Notes under the pieces: generated by a model | What the model was told of the DNA's origin: nothing | The model's input: the letters and a program-made list of their open reading frames with translations, nothing else | The model's database searches: none | Assembly (NCBI GenBank): GCA_038228295.1 | Contig: JBBRPH010000006.1 | Coordinates: 1 to 64,000, forward strand | From: JAICKM01 sp038228295 | GTDB lineage: Bacteria > Chloroflexota > Chloroflexia > QHBQ01 > JAICKM01 | DNA length: 64,000 bases | Direction of reading: 5' to 3' | Position numbers and translations under genes: made by a program | In this document: positions 32,522-40,976 of the stretch, piece by piece | How positions within the stretch are numbered: the stretch's first letter is position 1 | Layout: each line of letters opens with the position of its first letter

Positions 32522-34684
32522 TTGAATAAACGACTCGTCCTTTCGCTGGGACTGCTACTCACGCTGTTAAGCGCGGGCTGGGCCGGCGTGAGACCGGCCC
32601 AGGCGGTCCCGAACTCTTCGCTGTTGGTAATCAACGAGGTGTACGCGCCGTCAGTCGCCTCACCGGGCACCCAGTATTTCGAGTTGTACAACGGCACGAG
32701 CGCAGCGATTGACCTAAGCAGCTATGTTATTTTCAACAGTGGTGGCTCCGACGCCTTGAATGTGTTACCCAATACGAACATTGCGGCCCGCTCGGCCTTA
32801 GTCGTGTCAGCGCGCGATTTGGGCGGCCAGATCGGCAGCGGCCTGAACCCGGCTAGCGATTTCTTGGCCTTGGTACAGCGGGGGGCATCCGATACTGTGA
32901 TTGACGTGGTGAATTGGGGGGCACTTAATCCCAACTGGCCCAATTACCGGCAGTTCGCGTCATATTTCTTCGTCGGCACCCCACCGACGATGCCGACCGA
33001 TACAACGATGAGCCTGCAACGCTACCCCAATGGCTACGATACCGATCAGCCGAGCGATTTTAAGGCGTTACCATCCAGCCCGGCTCAGCCGCCGCCGACA
33101 CTCACGCCGACCATGACCGCGACCACGACCGCCACGGCCACCGGCATCTCAGTCACGCCGAGCGCCACGCCGTTCTGTGTGGACGGCTATGAGCCGGACG
33201 GCAGCATCGCGCAGGCGACCACCTTATCGCTCAACACCGAGCAAACCCATACTATTTGCCCCACCGGCGATAACGACTTTCTGGCGATTACTGTCGTGAG
33301 CAACAAAGTCTACTCGATTTACACCAAAGACCTCGGCGGCAGCCTGGACACGATTATCGCTATTCTGGATTCGCGCGGCAACAAAATCGCTGAAAACGAC
33401 GACCAAGCGACATGCATTTGTTCGCGCATTGACATGGCATTTCCCAGCAGCGGCACCTATTATGTGCGAGTGCGCGATAATCGCAATCTGGGCGGCATCG
33501 GCTGGACCTATACGGTGGGCTTCACTGTTATGCCGGGTCCCGCCCCCACTGGCACACCTACGGTAACGACCACTCCCGACCCGAATGCGCCGACCATCAC
33601 GCCGACTGCAGCTCCGTGTGGCGATTCTTATGAACCTGATGGCGTGCCGGCGGCGGCACACCTGCTGCTGATCGGTGAAGTCCAACCCGGTCACACCTTC
33701 TGCCCTGCCGGCGATGCCGATTGGTACAAGTTCTTCGGTGGGCGCGGCAAAGCCTATACCATTCAGACATCGGGCCTCGGCATCGGGGTAGATACCTACC
33801 TCTACTTGTTCGATAGCGACGGCCAGACCGTCTTGGCGCAAAACGATGACGCGCCCGCCCCACCCGCCTGCACCAGCCCCGGCCCACCGGGGTGCCCCAA
33901 CGACTCCGTCGCGTCTTCGCTTGATTTTTTCCCGATCCGCGATGATTTCTACTATATTATGGTGAAAAATAAGGGCGATCTAGGTTCGCCGTCCATGAAC
34001 TACAACGTGACCTTCAGGGTGCGCGCCAATGTGCCGGTGCCTGCGCTCACCCCATCGCCGATTATCGCGCCGGTTGTCACCGTCACTGCGCCGCCTGCAC
34101 CGACGCAAGCACCGATCCCGACCAATCCGCCGATCCCGACGAACCCACCGCGTGATGTCACAGCTACTGCTACAACCGCGCCACCTGCACCAACTGAAGT
34201 GCCGCCGACCGCTGTGCCGCCGACTGACGTACCACCCAAGCCCTCGCCTACTCCGGGGGCCGAGACACCGACGGCCCCGCCGGGCCGCCTGCCTGACGCG
34301 AGCGCCACACCAGTGATACAAACACCCGGCCCCAGCAGGGAACCCACCCAAGAGCCGGTGCCGTTGCCGCCGACCGGTCACGCCCCTGATCCGCCCGCGA
34401 TGGTGACGATGCCGCTCCAGGTATATGTGGACCGCAACGGCAACGGACGGTTCGACAAAGGCGAGGGCATCTACGGCCTGAAGGTGATTTTCGGCGATAG
34501 TGACGGCAGCCGGGTGCCGGTCACGACCGACCATGCTGCCGGCTTGAGTCAAGCGTTGTTGCATCGTAATACCCGTGTGACGGTCTCAATCCCGTATTTG
34601 CATTGGACGGGCAGTGCCAACACCGGCCCGAATGGGATGCTCATCCGCTTGCCGCCGGTGACGCTGCCCAATAAAATCCCGTAA
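32522..34684 (+). CDS. Secreted multidomain surface protein: lamin-tail, two PPC-like and one SdrD B-like domain
   Basis: 720 residues from a TTG codon (GAAGGAG about 12 bases upstream), with a signal peptide ending near AQAVP. Residues about 35-180 form a lamin-tail (LTD) domain (LLVINEVYAP, YFELYNGTSAAIDLSSYVIF). Two bacterial pre-peptidase C-terminal-like domains follow, each opening with YEPD and containing GDxDxxxI/F (about 220-335 and 360-505). Then comes a long Pro/Thr linker and a C-terminal domain with VDRNGNGRFDKGEG, a calcium-binding Asp-rich loop as in SdrD B-like repeats. There is no LPXTG or SLH anchor. It is extracellular and likely adhesive or structural. Confidence 0.75.
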   Translation: MNKRLVLSLGLLLTLLSAGWAGVRPAQAVPNSSLLVINEVYAPSVASPGTQYFELYNGTSAAIDLSSYVIFNSGGSDALNVLPNTNIAARSALVVSARDLGGQIGSGLNPASDFLALVQRGASDTVIDVVNWGALNPNWPNYRQFASYFFVGTPPTMPTDTTMSLQRYPNGYDTDQPSDFKALPSSPAQPPPTLTPTMTATTTATATGISVTPSATPFCVDGYEPDGSIAQATTLSLNTEQTHTICPTGDNDFLAITVVSNKVYSIYTKDLGGSLDTIIAILDSRGNKIAENDDQATCICSRIDMAFPSSGTYYVRVRDNRNLGGIGWTYTVGFTVMPGPAPTGTPTVTTTPDPNAPTITPTAAPCGDSYEPDGVPAAAHLLLIGEVQPGHTFCPAGDADWYKFFGGRGKAYTIQTSGLGIGVDTYLYLFDSDGQTVLAQNDDAPAPPACTSPGPPGCPNDSVASSLDFFPIRDDFYYIMVKNKGDLGSPSMNYNVTFRVRANVPVPALTPSPIIAPVVTVTAPPAPTQAPIPTNPPIPTNPPRDVTATATTAPPAPTEVPPTAVPPTDVPPKPSPTPGAETPTAPPGRLPDASATPVIQTPGPSREPTQEPVPLPPTGHAPDPPAMVTMPLQVYVDRNGNGRFDKGEGIYGLKVIFGDSDGSRVPVTTDHAAGLSQALLHRNTRVTVSIPYLHWTGSANTGPNGMLIRLPPVTLPNKIP

Positions 34685-34714
34685 GAAGCCTGCCGTTAGA
34701 GGAGTATTGGATTC

Positions 34715-35698
34715 ATGACTGACCACGCGAACGACAGCCACTACCCCGGCGACAACGCCGGTGACCACGCTCCTAGCCAGGACGACGCACACGCCGCCGA
34801 TCACGGGATTGTAGGTAGCCAACCCCCTACTGGGTCATCGGAGCCGGTCACGCCCCTTAGTTCCTTCATCTGGCCGGGCTTGATTATGCTGCTGACCCTG
34901 ATCCTAGTAGCCGGACCGATAGGCCGCGCTTTTGATCGCTTTCAGGGCGGCAGCGAGGGCGACCGACAAATGATGCTGGTGGCGCTGACTCCCATCGCCA
35001 CGGGCACTTTAACGCCCGGATTGCTGCTGACACAGGGAGCAGTCACCCCGGCCGCCGCCGGCAGTGCCACGGTGATTCCGCTGCCGACCGATTCTTCGGG
35101 GGCCGTGCCCACCACGCTCAACAATACCGAGGCGGCCACCGCCGTTGCAGCGACAGCTACGATCGTGCCCGCTACAGCGACTCCGCCACCCGCAACCGGT
35201 ACGGCAGTACCGGCCACAGCGCCACCCGCAACCGACACCGCCGTGCCACCGGTACCACCGGCCACGGCCACCCCGGCGGCGGCGCGCCCACCGACTGATG
35301 AGGAAGTACGGAACGGCGCACCGCGTAGCGTAACTCTAGGGGGCAAACCGTTCCCCGTCGAAGTCTCGAACACCACCCTGCCCGACTGGCGCTTTAGCCC
35401 CGATCCTAATGTGGCGAACTGGCTGACCGGCACCATTGTCAACTATGTGCTAGGGATGTCGTATAGTGAGGGCAACGCCGGCCTGTTCAGCGCGGTGCGT
35501 CCTAGCGACCCCATCCAACTGACGCGCGCCGACGGCATCGTGTACCGCTTCGTGGTAGACCAAGTAAGCCGTGTGGACCGCGCCGACACTCACCTACTGC
35601 AGCAAGACCATCCCGCCGTCACCTTGCTGCTGTTGGGTGATCCCGCCGCCGACCGCGCGGTGGTGCAAGGCCACTTCCAAGAGCCGGCGGGCCAGTAG
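34715..35698 (+). CDS. Membrane-anchored protein with possible degenerate sortase-like domain
   Basis: 327 residues. A hydrophilic His/Asp-rich cytosolic N-terminus (about 1-50) leads to one membrane helix (about 53-73) and a Thr/Pro/Ala-rich linker (about 105-195). The C-terminal about 125 residues are folded (GLFSAVRPSDPIQLTRADGI, VYRFVVDQVSRV, PAVTLLLLGDPAADRAVVQG). The spacing of these segments recalls the sortase barrel, but the catalytic His (normally in a GH) and Cys (normally TC before the last strands) are absent. That assignment is an inference and could be wrong. It follows the LTD surface-protein gene by 30 bases and is probably co-expressed. GAGG precedes the start. Confidence 0.6.
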   Translation: MTDHANDSHYPGDNAGDHAPSQDDAHAADHGIVGSQPPTGSSEPVTPLSSFIWPGLIMLLTLILVAGPIGRAFDRFQGGSEGDRQMMLVALTPIATGTLTPGLLLTQGAVTPAAAGSATVIPLPTDSSGAVPTTLNNTEAATAVAATATIVPATATPPPATGTAVPATAPPATDTAVPPVPPATATPAAARPPTDEEVRNGAPRSVTLGGKPFPVEVSNTTLPDWRFSPDPNVANWLTGTIVNYVLGMSYSEGNAGLFSAVRPSDPIQLTRADGIVYRFVVDQVSRVDRADTHLLQQDHPAVTLLLLGDPAADRAVVQGHFQEPAGQ

Positions 35699-35738
35699 CC
35701 AAGGCAAAATAGAGCAGTGACACCGGGAGATCTATAGA

Positions 35739-36425
35739 GTGCCTGCTGATGCGAAACGTGGACAATGTGTGCAGCGGGCGCTGTTTGCCCTCTTGCTGCT
35801 GAATTGCACACTCATTGTGGCGCAGGTGCTGCTGTATCCGCCACTCCTTGCCCAGCCCGGTAGCACGCTGTATATACTGGAACCGCTTGTCCTCTTGATC
35901 GTCTACGCTGGGCTGATGTGGACGTTTACACGGCGTGCCACTCAGGATCGGCAAGCCGCTTTGCGGGTTGGCACGCTGTTGGGTCTACTCGGCGGCGTGC
36001 TGTGGATCGTCAATCTGGCGGCTGAGACCTTCCTCAATGGGGCAGGTGTGGCGACGACTGCGCCGTTTTTGCTGGGCGGCTTTGCCTTGTGGAGCGGGGC
36101 GGGCTTCGTGGCGGCGCGACGCGCCGGCTCTCTGCTGCTGGGTATCTTGGCAGCAGTCTGGGCAGGTATGATCACAGTGTTACTGACGGTGACGTTTGGA
36201 TTTATATTGGGCTTGGTCGCGCTGCCACGCCTCGTCCAGTTGATAGCCGACAATCCCGATTTTCTCCGCAGCGGCTGGCCGGATCAGCAGGCGTTTGCCC
36301 TTGCCAATCAGTTCGATAGCGGGTTCTCGCACCTGCTGGGCGCGTTGCTCATTAGCACGGCGGTGGGAGCTATCGGAGCCGGCGTAGGGCGGCTCACGGG
36401 CCGTAACAGGTCAGCCGCTCATTAG
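35739..36425 (+). CDS. Polytopic membrane protein of unknown function
   Basis: 228 residues from a GTG codon with about six hydrophobic helices (for example ALFALLLLNCTLIVAQVLL, VGTLLGLLGGVLWIVNLAAE). No signature motif is recognised. It lies 40 bases after the previous gene, and GGGAGA precedes the start. Confidence 0.65.
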   Translation: MPADAKRGQCVQRALFALLLLNCTLIVAQVLLYPPLLAQPGSTLYILEPLVLLIVYAGLMWTFTRRATQDRQAALRVGTLLGLLGGVLWIVNLAAETFLNGAGVATTAPFLLGGFALWSGAGFVAARRAGSLLLGILAAVWAGMITVLLTVTFGFILGLVALPRLVQLIADNPDFLRSGWPDQQAFALANQFDSGFSHLLGALLISTAVGAIGAGVGRLTGRNRSAAH

Positions 36426-36447
36426 ACAGCCGCAGCACAAACACCAC

Positions 36448-36480
36448 CAAGCCGAGTGCAGCCCTGTTGCGCCCGGCTTG
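36448..36480 (+). terminator. Weak hairpin after membrane-protein gene
   Basis: CAAGCCG (36448-36454) pairs with CGGCTTG (36474-36480) across a 19-base loop, followed by TGATATTTTAA. Confidence 0.35.
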
Positions 36481-36537
36481 TGATATTTTAACGCTTACCA
36501 GCCGCAGCAAACCGCAGAATAGGACAGAGGAGTAAAC

Positions 36538-37176
36538 GTGACAAGCAGCACACCCGAGCGAGCCACACTACTACTAGAGGCGATTCGACACCGGCGCAGT
36601 TTTAGCCTGAAACAGCTTTCGCCCGAACCCATTGATCGCGCGGCTATCGCGCTGATGCTGGAGGCCGCCGGCTGGGCACCCAACCACGGTCGTACTGCGC
36701 CCTGGCGCTTCACCGTTTTCACTGGGGCCGGGCGGCAGGCATTAAGCGCGGCATTTGGTACAGCCTACCGGCTGCATACCGCTACCGAGCGCTACAGTAG
36801 TGAGGCCGAACAGGCCCAACGTGATCGCATTTGGCAAGCACCCGTTTGGATCAGCCTGGGTATGGTCGTGGTAGTAAACGAAAGCGGCGAGCGCCGGATG
36901 CCGGAGTGGGAAGAGTTGATCGCCGTGGGCTGTGCGGTGCAGAACGCCCACCTCGTCGCAGCGGCACTAGGTCTGGGCGCGAAATGGACCAGCGGCAATG
37001 TTGCCACGCATCCGCACGTCGCCGAATTAGTCGGCCTCACCCCACCCGCGCGACTGCTGGGCTTCCTCTATGTGGGCCGGCCGACGGTGGCATGGCCCGC
37101 CGGGGATCCGCCCGCCCTAGACGAGCGCGTGCGCTGGTTGACAGACGCGGCAGACGACCCCCAGCCGCCCCTCTAG
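36538..37176 (+). CDS. Nitroreductase-family FMN oxidoreductase
   Basis: 212 residues from a GTG with GAGGAG upstream. AIRHRRSFSLKQLSPEPIDR and EAAGWAPNHGRTAPWRFTVF match the N-terminal FMN-binding part of nitroreductases, and NAHLVAAALGLGAKWTSGNV the mid-domain. It is soluble and probably dimeric, using NAD(P)H and FMN. Members act on nitro compounds, quinones or flavins; the substrate here is unknown. Confidence 0.88.
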   Translation: MTSSTPERATLLLEAIRHRRSFSLKQLSPEPIDRAAIALMLEAAGWAPNHGRTAPWRFTVFTGAGRQALSAAFGTAYRLHTATERYSSEAEQAQRDRIWQAPVWISLGMVVVVNESGERRMPEWEELIAVGCAVQNAHLVAAALGLGAKWTSGNVATHPHVAELVGLTPPARLLGFLYVGRPTVAWPAGDPPALDERVRWLTDAADDPQPPL

Positions 37177-37268
37177 TCGGCGGGCTGCTCCTACACAAAG
37201 TGGCGTGCGATCATCGTAAATGTTAATCGCAGTAGTGCTGAGAGTAGGAAGCGTGCCGCTTTTGGCCG

Positions 37269-37757
37269 CTACAGCAGGGAGACGATTCGATCTGCTACCG
37301 CATTGGGGGTGAGCGCCGTGTTATCAACACGCAGATCGTAGTCGTTGAACTGTTGCTGATCACGGTAGACCTGGGCGAACTCGGCATCGGTCAGGCAGGG
37401 GCCACGGGTACGGAAGCGAACGTCTAGTTCAGCAAACGTAGGCAGCAGTTGCACGATACAGGGAGCGAAGCGCTGTAGCGTGGCCCGATAGAGGGCCGCT
37501 GTTTCAGGGGTCAGCACATCCAGCACGATCACCTCCCAGCCGGCACCGGCGAATCCGGCGGCCAGCCGACAAACCAAGTCCACACCCAGCAAATGTTGTG
37601 CGTGGCCCTCGGATCCCTGCCAGGGGGCACGATGGGGCTGCACGAACATGGCGCGGACAGCATCGAAATCTACCACCGCACAACGGGCGCGGCGTTGGGC
37701 TAACATGCGCCCCACAGTGTTCTTGCCCGCCGCCGTCGGGCCGCTTAGGATCAGCAT
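37269..37757 (-). CDS. Small P-loop kinase-like protein
   Basis: 162 residues. Walker A GPTAAGKNT at residues 6-14, then VVDFDAV as the second Asp motif, and RFRTRGPCLTDAEFA as a lid-like Arg region. The layout is that of small-molecule kinases (shikimate, gluconate or zeta-toxin-like). No antitoxin gene is adjacent. The substrate is not inferable. AGGAGGAA precedes the ATG. Confidence 0.75.
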   Translation of the reverse strand: MLILSGPTAAGKNTVGRMLAQRRARCAVVDFDAVRAMFVQPHRAPWQGSEGHAQHLLGVDLVCRLAAGFAGAGWEVIVLDVLTPETAALYRATLQRFAPCIVQLLPTFAELDVRFRTRGPCLTDAEFAQVYRDQQQFNDYDLRVDNTALTPNAVADRIVSLL

Positions 37758-37917
37758 TGCCGATTATTCCTCCTGCCCCTAGTATAACACAGCCTGCCGC
37801 TGTAACTCTGGCCGCTGCAATGCGTATAGTAGAGGAGAAGTACACACAGCAGCGTCGGCTGTAGGGTACAGCCAGCCGCGCATTCCTACAGCAGCAGGAA
37901 GGTAAAGGAGAATCCCC

Positions 37918-38250
37918 ATGGATCAGCCCACCCGCCGCCTCGACACGCCTGTAGATCGTGAAGCCGTCGCCTATACCACCACGCACACCGCAACGCTGGC
38001 TACCTCCCCCAACGTGCACTGCCTGCGCTGTAACGGGCCGATGCTGGAAACCCGCGCCTGGGCCAAAAAGGGCGCGAACAATCGCACGGTCGGCGTGGAG
38101 CTTGCGCCTCGCCACAGCGTGCCGGTCAACTGGTCCGGTGATATGCCGACTGTCACGTGCGCTGCGTTGACCTGTGCCGACTGTGGCTATACTGAGCTAT
38201 ACGCCGAAGATCCCGCCGCCCTACGCGCCTTGATCAGCGACAGCCCGTAA
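37918..38250 (+). CDS. Small protein with two CxxC pairs (zinc ribbon-like)
   Basis: 110 residues. CLRCNGPM (about residue 39) and CADCGYTEL (about 85) give two CxxC pairs that probably bind one zinc. The second half resembles nucleic-acid-binding zinc ribbons that end in GYTELY. No known domain is otherwise recognised. AAAGGAGA precedes the ATG. Confidence 0.7.
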   Translation: MDQPTRRLDTPVDREAVAYTTTHTATLATSPNVHCLRCNGPMLETRAWAKKGANNRTVGVELAPRHSVPVNWSGDMPTVTCAALTCADCGYTELYAEDPAALRALISDSP

Positions 38251-38335
38251 AACAGGCAGTTGGTGCGATTCTTGCGTTACGGCCGGCATGAGTGCTAAAA
38301 CTCCGGGGAACCGTCACAGAAAAGGGATCGCCGCC

Positions 38336-38665
38336 ATGCCTAAGCAATTTACTCCTCTCACCGATAAGCAAGCCTTTGCCGGCTTGCTAGCCCAATCGGA
38401 GCAGGAGCCGATCATCCTGTTTAAGCACGACTTCACTTGTCCGATCAGCGCCGCCGCCCGCCGACAACTAGAGCGGTTGGACGAGCCTGTGTACCTGATT
38501 GACGTGAGCGATCAGCCACTGTCGCTGGGGATAGCCGATCAAATCGGTGTGGAACACCAATCGCCGCAGGTGATCGTGTTGCGGCATGGGCAGCCTGTCT
38601 GGGATGCCGCGCTCTACGACATTAGCGCCGAGGGAGTGCAAGCAGCCGGCCGACAGAACCAGTAG
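38336..38665 (+). CDS. ytxJ: YtxJ-like (DUF2847) monothiol thioredoxin-fold protein
   Basis: 109 residues. FKHDFTCPISAAARRQLERL matches the conserved FKHS.tCpIS motif of YtxJ, with a single active-site Cys. YtxJ proteins are linked to bacillithiol-dependent redox control in Firmicutes. Their presence here hints at a bacillithiol-like thiol system, or an independent use; no bsh genes are in the window. The start at 38336 (GGGA upstream) was preferred to an ATG at 38288. Confidence 0.8.
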   Translation: MPKQFTPLTDKQAFAGLLAQSEQEPIILFKHDFTCPISAAARRQLERLDEPVYLIDVSDQPLSLGIADQIGVEHQSPQVIVLRHGQPVWDAALYDISAEGVQAAGRQNQ

Positions 38666-38692
38666 CAACCTCAATACGCAAGACGGACTGCT

Positions 38693-38727
38693 AAAGCGGC
38701 CGACCTCTAGTAGGCCAGCCGCTTTTT
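38693..38727 (+). terminator. Intrinsic terminator of ytxJ
   Basis: AAAGCGGC (38693-38700) pairs with GCCGCTTT (38718-38725), with an inner GGCC pairing, and runs into TTTTT. Confidence 0.8.
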
Positions 38728-38755
38728 CTAGCGTCTAGCGTCTATTACAACGACA

Positions 38756-38781
38756 ACAGGCGCAGCTTAAGCTGCGCCTGT
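38756..38781. terminator. Perfect 26-base palindrome between convergent units
   Basis: ACAGGCGCAGCTT and its exact complement abut with no spacer. It lies 19 bases from the end of the decayed SLH gene on the minus strand and probably terminates it. Confidence 0.5.
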
Positions 38782-38799
38782 CGCTATCTCCGCACCAGG

Positions 38800-39693
38800 C
38801 TAGGGCGCGCAAGTGCCTGCGGGGTTTGTGAGGGCCAGATACATGATCTTGGCAATCTGGCCCCGGAAGGCATAGTTGTTGGGGCGGAAGGTCTGATCGT
38901 TGTAGCCGGAGATCGCGCCGTGGCAGACGGCGGTCTCGATAAACGGATAGAAGACGTTCGTTGTCGCCACGTCAGTGAAGGTCGGCGTGGCCGGGCTGCG
39001 CAAGGTCCAACCGGCGCCGCTGACCACGATCTTCGCCAACTGGCCGCGCGTCACAAAATCGGACGGACGGAAGTACGGGCGGCGGCCGCTGTCACACGGT
39101 TCACTCGCGCCGGTCTGCGGGTCGCTGCCGCCGCAGCTATAGCCGCTGACGATACCGCGCGCCGCTCCGGTTTCGATCAATTGGTAGAACACGCTGCCGG
39201 GAGCCACATCAGCGAAGGTACCCGTGGCCGGTGGCGTGACTAACGGCAGGTTAAAGGCCAGAGTGACGATCTTGGTCATCTGGGCGCGCGTCGTGTTGTT
39301 GAACGGCTTATAAGTACCGTCCGCGTAACCGGAGATCACACTGCAGCACGCCAGATAATAGACGCCCTGGTAGTAGTACGTACGCCGTTGTGTCCGTCAC
39401 ATCGCTAAAATGGTTAAGTAGCCGGCCGTTGTCGCCGCCTCTTCCGCGCCAAGCTCCTGGGACAGGAGATCGCGCTCGGCGTTATTGCGAAAATAAACGT
39501 GCAGCACTCGCACCTGCGGACCAGTAGCAGAAGCGCTGGAGCCGCCGGCAGCTTGGCCGGCAACCGCAGCAACTCCCGCCCCCGAACCGGTGGGCAGTAT
39601 CAACCCGACCCCCACCACCGCCAGAGTCAGAGCTAGGCTCACCAGAATCCCTCTTCCGCCGATTTTCGCATGATTGGAAACTCCTCTGTACAT
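38800..39693 (-). pseudogene. Decayed SLH-domain surface protein with internal deletion and frameshifts
   Basis: The C-terminal part (minus, 39339 down to 38800) holds nearly three SLH repeats (VISGYADGTYKPFNNTTRAQ, FRPSDFVTRGQ, FRPNNYAFRGQ) closely matching those of the 55.5-kb protein. Just upstream, HFSDVTDTTAY lies in a second frame; removing a duplicated GTAC near 39375-39385 restores the SLH frame. A third frame (39693-39397) encodes a signal peptide plus VRVLHVYFRNNAERDLLSQE, a typical N-terminal segment of large secreted peptidases. The start with a proper GAGGAG (ATG at 39671) is itself out of frame by one base in an A-run. A large middle region appears to be lost. Confidence 0.75.
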
Positions 39694-39918
39694 AAAATGT
39701 GATTCTAACTGCGCTACTAGGGCAATTCAATAGGAGGGGTAGGCTATACCGGCGCTACTTGCAGCACCGTACTCGTTGCGGGTAGCCCAAAAGCGCTACT
39801 GAACCTGCGCTAGGCAATAAGCGGCGGTCTGCACAGACCGCCGCTTTGCAAGAGTATAGCATGGTAGACCGGCCGGTATAACTCGGTAAACACGGGCGAG
39901 GATCTGCCAAGACTAGCT
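39694..39918. other. Non-coding stretch with an orphan hairpin
   Basis: No gene is seen. A near-perfect hairpin, AAGCGGCGGTCTG (39819-39831) with CAGACCGCCGCTT (39834-39846), stands between units that read away from it, so it has no obvious gene to terminate. It may be a leftover from a deleted gene. Confidence 0.5.
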
Positions 39919-39947
39919 TTGACAAATAGCCGAGCCTGCGGTAGAAT
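39919..39947 (+). promoter_or_regulatory. Consensus promoter of the glycosyltransferase operon
   Basis: TTGACA (39919-39924), exactly 17 bases, TAGAAT (39942-39947). The first start codon lies at 39996. Confidence 0.75.
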
Positions 39948-39995
39948 GCCGGAGATACGATGCGCGAATAGTGATACCATCACCTGAGAGATGTT

Positions 39996-40976
39996 ATGCC
40001 CCTGAGCATTAGCGTTATTATCACGACCTATAATTACGGCCAATTCATTGCGGGAGCGCTAGATAGCGTGTTGGGGCAAAGCCGGCCGCCTACCGAAGTG
40101 ATCGTAGTGGACGACGGCTCTACTGACGATACCGCCGCCATCGTCGCCGGCTACGCCGACCGGGGTGTGCGCTACTTGTGGCAAGCCAATCGCGGCATCA
40201 GCGCCGCCCGCAACGCCGGCATCAACGCCGGCAGCAGCGATCTGCTGGCCTTCCTCGACGCTGACGACCGCTGGCTACCCGATAAATTGGCGCGCCAACT
40301 GGATCATCTGGCCCACTTTCCTACAGTCGGCCTGGTTACAGGCAGCGAGTGGCAGATCTACACAAGCGATCACCCGGCCTTTTACCTGCGGCGCAAGCCG
40401 GGCGGCGCGGTCATGCGCTATCCGCAAATATTGGTTGAGAACCTGATCGGCAACGCCTCCCTGGTGCTGATCCGACGGGCCTGCTTTGATCGCGTAGGCC
40501 TGTTTAATGAGCGGGTGGGTATGGGCCAGGATTGGGATATGTGGATACGTATTGCCCAGGTCTTCCCGATTGGCGTGGTAGACGGGCCGCTCATTCAGTT
40601 CACTCGCCACGGTGGCAGCATCACCGCCGGCAAAGTCTGGCAACGCTACACCTCAAACCGCGTGTTTCACCACCGCTACATTCGACGGGTGCCGTCGCGC
40701 CTGCTACGCCTACGCTTGCTGTGCGCGGCCCAAAGCATGAACTGCTACTACACCGCCGCAGTCCTGGTGAACGATCCCAGCCGGCGCCGGACGGCCCTCG
40801 GCTTGGCCCTCGCAGCCGCGCTGTTGGACCCGACGTATGAGAGCCGGCAAAAATTGGGTGTGCTAATTCGCGCGGCCTTTGGGCATAACGCCTTCGACCG
40901 TGTGCGGGCCGTCTTGCGGCGCCGGCGGGCAGGAATGCAACCGGCTCCTTTACTGCCCCCGGCGCAGGGGACATGA
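39996..40976 (+). CDS. Family 2 glycosyltransferase
   Basis: 326 residues. It begins ISVIITTYNYGQFIAGALDS, then VIVVDDGSTDDTAAIVAGY, RGISAARNAGINAGSSDLLA and FLDADDRW (metal-binding DxD), the GT-A core of GT2 enzymes. There is no membrane domain beyond possible peripheral attachment. It transfers a sugar from a nucleotide-sugar, probably in exopolysaccharide or surface glycan synthesis with its two downstream partners. Confidence 0.92.
   Translation: MPLSISVIITTYNYGQFIAGALDSVLGQSRPPTEVIVVDDGSTDDTAAIVAGYADRGVRYLWQANRGISAARNAGINAGSSDLLAFLDADDRWLPDKLARQLDHLAHFPTVGLVTGSEWQIYTSDHPAFYLRRKPGGAVMRYPQILVENLIGNASLVLIRRACFDRVGLFNERVGMGQDWDMWIRIAQVFPIGVVDGPLIQFTRHGGSITAGKVWQRYTSNRVFHHRYIRRVPSRLLRLRLLCAAQSMNCYYTAAVLVNDPSRRRTALGLALAAALLDPTYESRQKLGVLIRAAFGHNAFDRVRAVLRRRRAGMQPAPLLPPAQGT

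Noticed and set aside
37269..37757. Zeta-toxin system
   Set aside because: The P-loop protein has no epsilon-type antitoxin neighbour and matches small-molecule kinases equally well.
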